Of a stretch of DNA of 40,178 nt, positions 26,277-32,807 are shown piece after piece. This DNA is from Lachnospiraceae bacterium (GTDB taxonomy: Bacteria; Bacillota; Clostridia; Lachnospirales; Lachnospiraceae): assembly GCA_017479935.1 (NCBI GenBank), contig JAFVBO010000112.1, forward strand, positions 1 through 40,178, written 5' to 3'. A program made the translations under genes and the position numbers. The notes beneath the pieces were generated by a model. The model was not told where the DNA came from, did no database searches, and saw only the letters and a list, made by a program, of their open reading frames with translations. The first letter of the stretch is position 1; each line of letters opens with the position of its first letter.

Positions 26277-26734
26277 CGGCTCTGCTCCCTCTGCTTCTCC
26301 CTGTGCATGACCTTTCCGGGGATTTCCGCAACCAGTTCTTTGATCTTCTTCAGCTGTTCCAGGACACTGGGCCTTTTCTCTTTTTCCAGGGATTTTTTCG
26401 TATACTCATTAAAGGCTGCCGTCATGGCTTCGGCATCCCGTGCCTTAAAGAAGACCAGATATTTCGGCGTATCTCCGGAAATGTCTTTTTTGATCGCATA
26501 GTCGATCCCGTATTTACGGGCTACCTTTTGAAAACCCGTAAGGTCCGTTTTAGCGACGTCGATGCTGCTGACCAGGCCCTGGCCTCTCTTAAGCAGCTCC
26601 CCCACCGTGAGCTTTCCCGTCCTCGTTTTCCTGTGGTTCAGGTACTTTAACGCTGCCTGCGCCACCGTTCTCATCGTCAGCTTCGTGGTGGATATCACCA
26701 GGTTCACGGTCTTCTGTTCCACTTCCTCCTGCAC
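26273..26734 (-). CDS. PcfB-like conjugation accessory protein (DUF3801)
   Basis: This 153-residue basic protein begins MQEEVEQKTVNLVISTTKLT, typical of the PcfB/DUF3801 family that assists the coupling ATPase in relaxosome recruitment. Its core includes DLTGFQKVARKYGIDYA and YLVFFKARDAEAMTAAF. The C-terminal half is Lys/Glu-rich and probably helical. It overlaps the coupling-protein gene by 4 bases and is itself overlapped at the 5' end by a frame continuing from the small membrane protein gene. The start at 26734 follows the usual family start. Confidence 0.88.
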   Translation of the reverse strand: MQEEVEQKTVNLVISTTKLTMRTVAQAALKYLNHRKTRTGKLTVGELLKRGQGLVSSIDVAKTDLTGFQKVARKYGIDYAIKKDISGDTPKYLVFFKARDAEAMTAAFNEYTKKSLEKEKRPSVLEQLKKIKELVAEIPGKVMHREKQREQSR

Positions 26735-26870
26735 TTTCCTTCACCCCCTCTCCGCTTTCATAGCAGTAGCACCGATCGTCCTCCCTGCCAGCCACGATAA
26801 AAATACACATGGAAACCAGGCCAAATACGCCGCCGGCCATAAACGTCAGCAGATAACTGAGTGCTCTCAT
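26589..26870 (-). CDS. DUF3789-like small membrane protein, extended frame
   Basis: The first 30 residues (MRALSYLLTFMAGGVFGLVS onward, ending in a REDDR polar turn) match the small single-helix DUF3789 proteins found beside PcfB genes in conjugative elements. Those proteins are usually about 35-50 residues. Here the frame continues to 93 residues, with residues after about 46 encoded by an alternate frame of the pcfB-like gene (146-bp overlap) and lacking family character. The stop of the original short protein has probably been lost by mutation or a frameshift, or the tail is tolerated. The function of the family is unknown. Confidence 0.6.
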   Translation of the reverse strand: MRALSYLLTFMAGGVFGLVSMCIFIVAGREDDRCYCYESGEGVKESAGGSGTEDREPGDIHHEADDENGGAGSVKVPEPQENEDGKAHGGGAA

Positions 26871-26880
26871 GGGTTCCTCC

Positions 26881-28314
26881 TTATCTGGCCTCCACAGGCC
26901 TTAAAATCTTCTTCATAATGTCTTTCTCTCCCGCATCTCTGGCTCCGGTTCTCACAACCTCCTCGTCCGGGACCGGCACCGCCATGAGGCTCTTTCCCAT
27001 CCGGACGAAAGTCTCCGGCTGATGGTACAGGTCTTCGTACTTTTCTATCTGCTCAGGCGTCAGGGATCCAAAGCCCTCCTCCGTAAGACCAGCCACCAGA
27101 AAAGATCCGGCGATGACATCGTACATTTCTCCATCCTCATCGTAGAGCCCTCTGTTTAACGGCAGGCATTCCAGCTTTCCCTCCTCGTTCATGATCAGAC
27201 CGACTTCATCCTCAAAGGGATAGACCACCTGAATGAAACCGCCGACAGCCGCCTGAAGATCAGAAAGCTCTATTCCCATTTCGACCGGTCGGGGATAGCG
27301 GCCGGGTTCCACAAGAAGCACGGTCATCGTGCCTGCCTGCACTTCCTTTTCATCGTTCCTTTCGTTATCCTTTTCCGCTTTGGCATTCTGCTTCCGACTT
27401 TCCTGCGCAGCCTTTTCTTCCCGCATTCTGCTTTCATACGTGCTGGCCAGCTCAAATACCCGCGCCTGACTGTCATAGTGGTAAACCTGGTCGGACAGAA
27501 AATCCTCTTCCCTTACTTCCGTGCGGTTGATTTCCCGGACCATGGTTTCCAGCGCTTTCCTTTCCACTTTCCCGTCATCCGGAAGAAAGATCATCTCATG
27601 GACGGAGGAAGGCAAGGCGTAAAAGCTGCTTCCGAGCGTCTTCGTGCTTTCCTCCATGAAGTCCGGAATCTGGCAGGCAACCGCGCCGCAAATACCGTCC
27701 TTTGTGGTGGCGATCCAAAGGCTGGATTCCTCTTGATACCCTAAAAAGCCAAGGACTTCAGCCATGTTCCGCAAAACAGGCGGATTGATGGCAGCCTGGG
27801 ACTTTACCGCATCCCCGTGCAGCGTCTCCGCTGAAATCCCATATTTCTTCAGCTGATCGTTTGTGATCAGAACAGAACCCCTGAAGCCTTCTGTTTTTCC
27901 TACATCAATCCGGTACACCGTTGCCATATCCCCGATGACTTTATGAGGGATTTTTCCCAACATCGCCTGGTTCTTTTCCATCGGAACCATCTGCATCGTC
28001 AGTCGGTCTTTTATGGAATCGTATTGAGTGATGTCTTTCACCTGGAACGCCGGGATCTTAGCCGCCTCCTGTTCCAGTTTTGAAGCAATTTCAGCAAACA
28101 AAGAAGCTTCCTTCGTTTCATCCACCCGATACTGGTCATAAAACGGCTGAATGTTTAAGATCACGCTGACAGCTTCCGCTCTGGGACGGACTGAAATCCC
28201 AAGGTAAGATTCGCCCTGCAGTTTTTCCACCGGCTGGACTTTGATTTCCATCTGCGGGTGTTTCTCCTGCAGCTGGCTCTTTACCTTATCAAGGTATTCT
28301 TTATAGTTCATCAT
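26881..28314 (-). CDS. DUF5688-family protein of mobile elements
   Basis: This 477-residue cytosolic protein is of the DUF5688 type, recognisable from its start (MNYKEYLDKVKSQLQEK), SYLGISVRP, and the central DMATVYRI.V / VLITNDQLKKYGIS region. Such genes are common in conjugative elements of gut Clostridia, and no activity has been established. There is no signal peptide or membrane helix. A Lys/Glu-rich segment near residues 305-330 separates the conserved first 300 residues from a second part (GIELSDLQAAVGGFIQVVYP) that resembles DUF3846-like plasmid proteins. GGAGG lies 6 bases before the first of two tandem ATGs. Confidence 0.8.
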   Translation of the reverse strand: MMNYKEYLDKVKSQLQEKHPQMEIKVQPVEKLQGESYLGISVRPRAEAVSVILNIQPFYDQYRVDETKEASLFAEIASKLEQEAAKIPAFQVKDITQYDSIKDRLTMQMVPMEKNQAMLGKIPHKVIGDMATVYRIDVGKTEGFRGSVLITNDQLKKYGISAETLHGDAVKSQAAINPPVLRNMAEVLGFLGYQEESSLWIATTKDGICGAVACQIPDFMEESTKTLGSSFYALPSSVHEMIFLPDDGKVERKALETMVREINRTEVREEDFLSDQVYHYDSQARVFELASTYESRMREEKAAQESRKQNAKAEKDNERNDEKEVQAGTMTVLLVEPGRYPRPVEMGIELSDLQAAVGGFIQVVYPFEDEVGLIMNEEGKLECLPLNRGLYDEDGEMYDVIAGSFLVAGLTEEGFGSLTPEQIEKYEDLYHQPETFVRMGKSLMAVPVPDEEVVRTGARDAGEKDIMKKILRPVEAR

Positions 28315-28325
28315 GTTTAACCTCC

Positions 28326-28607
28326 TTAAAACAGAGAGGAGAAGCCTTCCAACCAGGTTTTCTCCGCCATATAGGCAGTCTTTACGGCAAGTTCTAAGAG
28401 AAGGGAAGAGAGGCTCCAGAAGAGTTCCGCCATTTCCTTGTTATCTTCATCCTCATCCCCGTCCGTGCCTTCCTTCTCTCTTTCAACCTCCTCCCGGCGC
28501 TTCACTTCTTCTGCCCTGGCCTGTTCCGCCATCAGTCTTTCCGCGGCCTTTTTGTAAGCTTTCATACGGCTGCGGGTTGTTTTCACGTTACGTCTGTTGT
28601 TTTCCAT
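28326..28607 (-). CDS. Small charged hypothetical protein
   Basis: This 93-residue protein starts at MENNRRNVKTTRSRMK; AAAGGAG lies 7 bases upstream, which excludes the longer frame to 28646. It is highly charged: a basic N-terminal third, a Glu-rich helix (AEEVKRREEVEREKE), an acidic DGDEDEDNKE stretch and a hydrophobic, probably amphipathic C-terminus. It lies between parB and the DUF5688 gene in the same direction. I do not recognise a family; a DNA- or partner-binding accessory role is possible but unsupported. Confidence 0.6.
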   Translation of the reverse strand: MENNRRNVKTTRSRMKAYKKAAERLMAEQARAEEVKRREEVEREKEGTDGDEDEDNKEMAELFWSLSSLLLELAVKTAYMAEKTWLEGFSSLF

Positions 28608-28637
28608 TTGCTTTTCTCCTTTTGCTTTACATGACAA

Positions 28638-28679
28638 AAGGGACATGACCTTGATCTGAAAATCAAAGTTATGTCCCTT
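28638..28679 (-). terminator. Hairpin downstream of the partition genes
   Basis: AAGGGACATGAC (28638-28649) pairs with GTTATGTCCCTT (28668-28679) with one wobble, plus inner TTGAT/ATCAA. On the minus strand the stem ends in CCCTTTTG. It lies between parB and the next gene and may partially terminate the replication/partition transcript. Confidence 0.55.
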
Positions 28680-28705
28680 CGTTTTTGATTGATTGATGGT
28701 TTTGA

Positions 28706-28744
28706 CTTACCTGGCAGCGCCTCACTGATGCCCTGCCAGGTAAG
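28706..28744. other. Perfect 12-bp inverted repeat beside parB (possible parS)
   Basis: CTTACCTGGCAG and CTGCCAGGTAAG are separated by 15 bases, 31 bases after the parB stop. It could be a centromere-like ParB site or simply a transcript hairpin. It does not match the chromosomal parS consensus I know. Confidence 0.35.
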
Positions 28745-28774
28745 ACTGTCTTCCGCATGCGTTTCTTCCGTGCC

Positions 28775-29713
28775 TTACAAGGACGGTTCTCTCGCCTTTT
28801 TTCTCTGCCACTGATCCAGCAGTTTTATGATGGTGTCCTGCATCTGCTTGGTCGTATACGTTTTAGGAAAGTATTTCCGGAGCTGCTCCGTTTTAAACGC
28901 TACTCTCTCCAGATCTCCTTTTTTGACCTCACCCAGTATATCCTGCATGGCTCCCAAAGAGCACCCACCTTCCTGGCTAAGTCTCTTCATCCGCTGTGCC
29001 TGCGAAAGTGACGGCGAGGCCTGCGTGTAATCCATGGCATCCAAAAGCTCTTTTTGCTCCTCAGCTGTCATATAGGAGAGTTCTACAGCTGGGTTGAAGG
29101 AAATTTTTTTCTGGTCGACAAGATCCAGCAGTTCCGGGATCAGGTTCGTAAGACGAATAAACCGCTGAATCTGATTTCGACTCTCACCAGACTGTTCTGC
29201 TAGTAATTCGTCCGACCTTAACTTCGTCCCAACTTGGGACGAAGTTCCCTCCTCCTGCAAATCCCGTCTTTCTCCCTGATGTTTCAAGGCTTCCAGCTTC
29301 ATCTTATACGCAAACGCCCGCTCACTCGGGAGAATATTTTCTCTCTGCAGGTTACTATCAACCATCAGCACGGTCGCGGCATCATCATCCATCTCCCTTA
29401 CAATCACCGGTACCGTCTCAAGGCCCGCCGCTTCAGCCGCATGTGCTCTTCTGTGTCCGGAAATAATCTCATACCTCCCTTCTTCCAAAGGTCTGGCAAT
29501 CAGCGGCGTCAGAACACCAAACTGCGCAATGCTCTCCGTTGTCCGTAACATAGCCTCATCATCCACCACCTTGAACGGGTGGTTCTGAAAAGGCACAAGC
29601 TCAGACAGCGCAATCATCCGTACTTTTTCCAGTTGACTCTCCTCTCTGCTTTTCTCCGTCTCAAACAGGTCATCGTAACTGGTCAAGCTGATGTTTGCGC
29701 GCTTTTTGAACAT
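28775..29713 (-). CDS. parB: ParB-family partition protein
   Basis: This 312-residue ParB/Spo0J-type protein has the N-terminal ParB/Srx CTPase-like domain (LSELVPFQNHPF, GRYEIISGHRRAHAAE, NLQRENILPSERAFAYK) followed by a helix-turn-helix region with SGESRNQIQRFIRL, then a C-terminal dimerisation part. It should bind a centromere site and work with ParA to segregate the element. The start codon lies inside the 3' end of parA (44-bp overlap), and the start MFKKRANISLTSYDDLF is typical for mobile-element ParB proteins of Clostridia. Confidence 0.93.
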   Translation of the reverse strand: MFKKRANISLTSYDDLFETEKSREESQLEKVRMIALSELVPFQNHPFKVVDDEAMLRTTESIAQFGVLTPLIARPLEEGRYEIISGHRRAHAAEAAGLETVPVIVREMDDDAATVLMVDSNLQRENILPSERAFAYKMKLEALKHQGERRDLQEEGTSSQVGTKLRSDELLAEQSGESRNQIQRFIRLTNLIPELLDLVDQKKISFNPAVELSYMTAEEQKELLDAMDYTQASPSLSQAQRMKRLSQEGGCSLGAMQDILGEVKKGDLERVAFKTEQLRKYFPKTYTTKQMQDTIIKLLDQWQRKKAREPSL

Positions 29714-30494
29714 TCTTCATCACCTCCTTCGTCAGCTCCCGATAACCCTCCGCCACCTTTCCCTTCGGATCATAAAGAAATATGCTTTTTCCCTCCGCAC
29801 TGATTTCAGCCGCCCGTACAGAGCGCGGGATTTCTGTGTCATACACCCGGATCTTCCCTCCATAGGTATCCCGGATAAGCCGAGAGATCTCCTTCGCGTT
29901 GTTGGTCTGCCCGTCCACCATGGTGAGAAATATCCCCTCAATCTTCAACTTCGGGTTGATCTGCTGATGAACCTTGCTGATCGTGTTCAGCAGCTGCTCA
30001 AGGCCTTTGGCGGACAGGTAGTTAGCCTGAACCGGAATGATCACCTGATCAGCGGCAGCCAACGCATTGATGGTCAGCATCCCCAGGGACGGCATGCAGT
30101 CCAGAAGGATGTGGTCATAATTCTTTTTCTCTCCCTCCAGGACCTGTTTCAAAACAGTTTCCCGACTCTTGGCATTCACCAAGGCTGCTTCTGTACCCGC
30201 CAGCATGATATTCGCCGGTATCAGATCCACGCCTTCCGGATGATGCAGGACCCCTTCCCCCGGAAAGGCAGGCTCATCCTGCATCACCCTCATCATCAGG
30301 TCCGACAGCGTGACAGAAATCAGATCCGGATTTGGAAAGCCAAGCGCCACAGTCAGACTCCCTTGAGGATCTGCGTCTATGAGTAGTACCTTCTTTCCTT
30401 CTCTCGCAAGCCCGATTCCAAGATTCTCACAAGTTGTTGTTTTTCCAGTGCCTCCCTTCTGGTTTGTTACAGCTGTTATAACTGCGTTGCTCAA
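29670..30494 (-). CDS. parA: ParA-family partition ATPase
   Basis: This 274-residue ATPase has the deviant Walker A KGGTGKTT at about residues 13-20, LIDADPQGS (A' motif) and the Walker B-like HILLDCMPSLG. It drives segregation of the element together with ParB. It begins 25 bases after the repA stop and overlaps parB. The repA-parA-parB order is typical of RepA_N-type plasmids and integrative elements in Clostridia. No N-terminal DNA-binding extension is present. Confidence 0.95.
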   Translation of the reverse strand: MSNAVITAVTNQKGGTGKTTTCENLGIGLAREGKKVLLIDADPQGSLTVALGFPNPDLISVTLSDLMMRVMQDEPAFPGEGVLHHPEGVDLIPANIMLAGTEAALVNAKSRETVLKQVLEGEKKNYDHILLDCMPSLGMLTINALAAADQVIIPVQANYLSAKGLEQLLNTISKVHQQINPKLKIEGIFLTMVDGQTNNAKEISRLIRDTYGGKIRVYDTEIPRSVRAAEISAEGKSIFLYDPKGKVAEGYRELTKEVMKNVQKARKHQLDQLR

Positions 30495-30518
30495 TTCACA
30501 TCACCTTCTTTCCTGCTC

Positions 30519-31514
30519 TCAGGGAGAGCCAAACGAATCATATCGGACTTTTGCCTGATAGTAAGAACTCAGCGTGCTGGGAGCGTTATAAAGTGCTGAT
30601 AGCAGGTACTGACGGATATTCCGGATCTGCGTCGTGTTCTCTCTTAAGCAGTCCATTACATACTGGACATGCCCGTAATTCAGCTTCATAAGACGGCTTC
30701 GGACAACTTCGGCCGGTATCTCACTGCCACTGATCCGAATAGCCTCCTTGTTCGAGGCACACGTATCAACCAAAAGATCAAGGATCCCTTCCAGCATCTC
30801 CCGGTCATACGGGTAGCATTGCAGGAGATCTTTATAATCCAGAGCTTCCCGGAAATACCCGCGGTACCATCCATACGGATTTTGCAGGTCCTCCTGCTTT
30901 GCCATCGTATCCATCGCATCTTTCTGATAGATAAGATTGTCAGTCTTACTCATATCAGTCTTATTTCCGTGTCCTTTTGACACTTCAGGAAGTGTCTTTT
31001 TGACATCTCCAGAAGTGTCTTTTTGACACTTCAAGAAATGTCCATCTCGTGCGCGGTGCGCGAGGAGCTTGCTCCCGCGGTGCGTGCGCGTTCCTTCGGA
31101 AGATATCCCCATGTTATCCACAGAGTTATCCACAAATCTGTTTACAGACTGATTTTCCTTACCCAGCGTTCTGACAAAGTTCTTGACATAAATCAGACTG
31201 GGCCGACCTAATCCCTGACGCTTTCTCTCAATCAAGCCCGCCTTCGTCTCCAGCTCGTTTAAAAGCTTCACAGCCTTTTTATTCCCGCAGTTCAGGTATT
31301 CCATGATCTCCTCCAGTGTAAAGATAATGAATACCCTGTGCGCTGCATCAATCCAGCCGTTTTTCAAGGATATCGTTACCCGGTCCAGCAGGATACCATA
31401 CAGGATCTTTGCCTCCGGAGTCAACGTTGTAAAAACATCGGCTGTAAACAGGAGCTTCGGAATACGGTAAAAAGCATACTGCTCGCTTTCATCACCGTAG
31501 ATATAATCAAACAT
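30519..31514 (-). CDS. repA: RepA_N replication initiator
   Basis: This 331-residue initiator has an N-terminal RepA_N domain (FYRIPKLLFT, LTPEAKILYGILLDR, FTLEEIMEYLNCGNKKAV, a winged-helix region), a variable linker at about 120-205, and a conserved C-terminal part (DUF6017-like; RLMKLNYGHVQYVMDCL). RepA_N proteins start replication of low-copy plasmids, and related genes occur in integrative elements. The linker-coding DNA holds three tandem iterons and two DnaA boxes, so the origin is probably inside this gene, as known for this family. The start overlaps the stop of the upstream Cys-rich gene by 8 bases, with GGAGAGAGG before the ATG. Confidence 0.92.
   Translation of the reverse strand: MFDYIYGDESEQYAFYRIPKLLFTADVFTTLTPEAKILYGILLDRVTISLKNGWIDAAHRVFIIFTLEEIMEYLNCGNKKAVKLLNELETKAGLIERKRQGLGRPSLIYVKNFVRTLGKENQSVNRFVDNSVDNMGISSEGTRTHRGSKLLAHRARDGHFLKCQKDTSGDVKKTLPEVSKGHGNKTDMSKTDNLIYQKDAMDTMAKQEDLQNPYGWYRGYFREALDYKDLLQCYPYDREMLEGILDLLVDTCASNKEAIRISGSEIPAEVVRSRLMKLNYGHVQYVMDCLRENTTQIRNIRQYLLSALYNAPSTLSSYYQAKVRYDSFGSP
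30975..31042. repeat. Three tandem 22-23-bp iterons inside repA
   Basis: Units at 30975-30996, 30997-31019 and 31020-31042 each read TTTTGACA, then a short spacer, then AGAAGTGTC or a close variant. Each contains an internal dyad (GACACTT/AAGTGTC). In-phase tandem repeats in the initiator gene are the expected RepA_N origin signature. Confidence 0.75.
31114..31134. promoter_or_regulatory. Two perfect tandem DnaA boxes
   Basis: TTATCCACA occurs at 31114-31122 and again at 31126-31134, 12 bp apart and in the same orientation, about 70 bp from the iterons. Both match the DnaA-box consensus exactly. A GC-rich dyad (31048-31090) lies between. Confidence 0.75.
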
Positions 31515-31821
31515 TTCCTCTCTCCTTTTCCATGCTATCCTTCTTTTCCAGGATGTCTTTTTCCTTCATGAAAGCTCTTTGGGGATCAGATGCCGACTTT
31601 TTCTTCGGAATGATCCTTTCCTCAGATAGGGGGTTGCCGCGAAAGACAGCTTTGCTGTTTTTTCCCAGAGGGCAGACAGAGTAAAGGCATTTCCGATACC
31701 GAAAATCAGGCTGATAAAACATGCAGTTTCTGCACTTCGGGGCCACCTTGGTCCGATCAGTGTCTTTAGGCTTTAAGAGAAGCTTTTTGCAGCGGTTCAG
31801 TTTCGCTTTTGTATCAGGCAT
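31507..31821 (-). CDS. Small Cys-rich hypothetical protein upstream of repA
   Basis: This 104-residue basic protein carries a cysteine cluster (CRNCMFYQ, then KCLYSVCPLG) resembling a small zinc-binding or iron-binding knuckle. The C-terminal half is Lys/Glu-rich and lacks cysteines. AGGAGGT lies 8 bases before the ATG at 31821; a further ATG at 31842 would overlap the preceding gene more. It overlaps genes at both ends (the 80-residue Cys-rich gene and repA), so all three are translationally linked. A copy about 96% identical in DNA sits at the right edge of the window. Function unknown; a role in element replication control is only suggested by position. Confidence 0.75.
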   Translation of the reverse strand: MPDTKAKLNRCKKLLLKPKDTDRTKVAPKCRNCMFYQPDFRYRKCLYSVCPLGKNSKAVFRGNPLSEERIIPKKKSASDPQRAFMKEKDILEKKDSMEKERGNV

Positions 31822-32056
31822 AAGCCGGTACCTCCTGTCCAAGAATTCTCTTCATGCAGAAGCTGGCGCAGGGACCATAGCAGCACCCCTCACAGGCACT
31901 TTTCTTCTTAGGGGACTCCGCCAGGTAGTAGCAGTTCTCCTTCCCGAGAGTGCATCCGACTTTCCTGTTCTTCCAGAAAAAGCATTTCCGGCAGCTATCA
32001 GGGCGGTCCTTATAGTAGCGCAGCCCATCGATTACAATAGTTTTCTTTTTCTTCAT
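31814..32056 (-). CDS. Small Cys-rich hypothetical protein, first gene of the rep operon
   Basis: This 80-residue protein starts MKKKKTIVIDGLRYYKD; GAGGAGGAAG precedes the ATG at 32056, ruling out the longer frame to 32233. It has nine cysteines, in CRKCFFWKN, GCTLGKENC and CEGCCYGPC.SFC, which suggests metal binding. It shares the CxxC-aromatic pattern with the downstream 104-residue protein, so the two may be distant paralogues. It opens the minus-strand operon leading into repA-parA-parB. I know no function for it. Confidence 0.7.
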   Translation of the reverse strand: MKKKKTIVIDGLRYYKDRPDSCRKCFFWKNRKVGCTLGKENCYYLAESPKKKSACEGCCYGPCASFCMKRILGQEVPAYA

Positions 32057-32112
32057 GGACTTCCTCCTCGTGAAATGTGATTTCGTCCCGGGGAAGGCCC
32101 GGAAACGACAAA

Positions 32113-32149
32113 ACGCCACCGATGAAAAGACTTCTTTCATCGGTGGCGT
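32113..32149 (-). terminator. Leader hairpin ahead of the rep operon
   Basis: A perfect 15-bp stem (32113-32127 with 32135-32149, core GCCACCGATGAAA) with a 7-base loop is followed by TTTTG on the minus strand, 57 bases before the first Cys-rich gene. It would lie in the leader of the operon and could act as an attenuator. Confidence 0.6.
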
Positions 32150-32286
32150 ATGTAAAAAGTATGGAACTGTCTTCCAGGAAATTTGTGTTAGGAGGGGCCC
32201 TATAGGTGGGTGATTCACCGAATCCCATTTCACATTTTAAATTGGGCTAAAGCGTTCGAATGAGCCGAAAAAACAACATTTCCGTT

Positions 32287-32382
32287 ACCAACTAAAATCT
32301 AACAGGCATTAGCTGATGACGGAAAACCAAATTTGCTGTACCACTATAATCTAAAAAAGGTGTTAGGTGATAACGGAAAGCA
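32287..32382. repeat. Imperfect direct repeats in the AT-rich element end
   Basis: Two copies of about 42 bases (32287-32328 and 32340-32382) share ACCA, ATCTAA, and TTAG-TGAT-ACGGAAA blocks. A shorter relative (TTAGACGGAAAA) occurs at 32466. TGTTAGG is found at 32186 and 32361 and inverted at 32544. The stretch 32230-32560 is AT-rich with no credible gene. Such repeats next to an attachment site may be integrase arm sites or replication-control sites. Confidence 0.5.
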
Positions 32383-32559
32383 TTTATCGATTCACAAAAT
32401 TAGCTTTCAGCTAATTTTGCCGCTAATCAAAACTCCAGATCTCAGCCGAACTCAGGGGAACTGTATTAGACGGAAAACGACTGGAAACCATTGTAAAATA
32501 AGACTTTTTGAAACTCAATCGAACACATTAGGTATATGGTCAACCTAACACAAATCATG

Positions 32560-32600
32560 CTCCTAAGCACTAGATGTGGGTTCGATTCCCGCTGGGAACA
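32560..32600 (+). other. 3' fragment of tRNA-Arg(CCU): attachment-site scar
   Basis: The sequence matches a tRNA from the anticodon loop onward: loop CTCCTAA (anticodon CCT), 3' anticodon strand GCACT, a 4-base variable region, a proper T-arm (GTGGG TTCGATT CCCGC) and acceptor strand TGGGAAC plus discriminator A. The preceding bases do not pair with the anticodon strand, and no D-arm or 5' acceptor strand is present, so the gene is not whole. A strong terminator follows 10 bases later. This is the expected product of integration of an element into the 3' half of tRNA-Arg, with the element to the left. Confidence 0.7.
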
Positions 32601-32609
32601 TGTCTCAAG

Positions 32610-32666
32610 ACGGATTTTCATTAGCAAATCGGTATCGATTTTAGCAAAATGAAGATCCGTTTTTTT
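32610..32666 (+). terminator. Strong plus-strand terminator after the tRNA fragment
   Basis: A 13-bp stem with one G-U pair (32610-32622 with 32648-32660, ends ACGGAT/ATCCGT) carries an inner AAATCG/CGATTT stem and is followed by seven T (32660-32666). It probably belonged to the original tRNA-Arg transcript. Confidence 0.8.
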
Positions 32667-32680
32667 ATCTCCGAAATCGG

Positions 32681-32715
32681 AAAGGACATACCCGAATGTT
32701 CAGGCATGTCCCTTT
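32681..32715 (-). terminator. Hairpin with AAAGGACAT/ATGTCCCTTT stem
   Basis: AAAGGACATACC (32681-32692) pairs with GGCATGTCCCTTT (32703-32715), with one bulge and one mismatch. It resembles the hairpin at 28638-28679. On the minus strand it would lie beyond the GH3 stop, ahead of the tRNA fragment. Confidence 0.45.
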
Positions 32716-32722
32716 CTTTTGG

Positions 32723-32757
32723 GTACAGAATCATCCGTCACACGGACGGTTCTGTAC
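32723..32757. repeat. REP-like hairpin with GGACGGTTCTGTAC
   Basis: GTACAGAA (32723-32730) pairs with TTCTGTAC (32750-32757), and CCGTC (32735-32739) with GACGG (32745-32749). The GGACGGTTCT word is related to the CCGTCCCC repeats at the left edge and the nested hairpin at 38046-38098. Confidence 0.55.
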
Positions 32758-32764
32758 TTATGAA

Positions 32765-32803
32765 ATGATGCCAGCGTCAAAGGTCTTTTGACCTTGGCAT
32801 CAT
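32765..32803 (-). terminator. Stem-loop downstream of the third GH3 gene
   Basis: ATGATGCCA (32765-32773) pairs with TGGCATCAT (32795-32803), with an inner GTCAAA/TTTGAC stem. It starts 5 bases after the GH3 stop on the minus strand. The T-run is weak. Confidence 0.5.
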
Positions 32804-32807
32804 GAAA

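Noticed and set aside
32500-32600. Complete tRNA-Arg gene
   Set aside because: The T-arm and acceptor 3' strand are good, but no D-arm, no 5' acceptor strand and no pairing partner for the anticodon 3' strand are found upstream.
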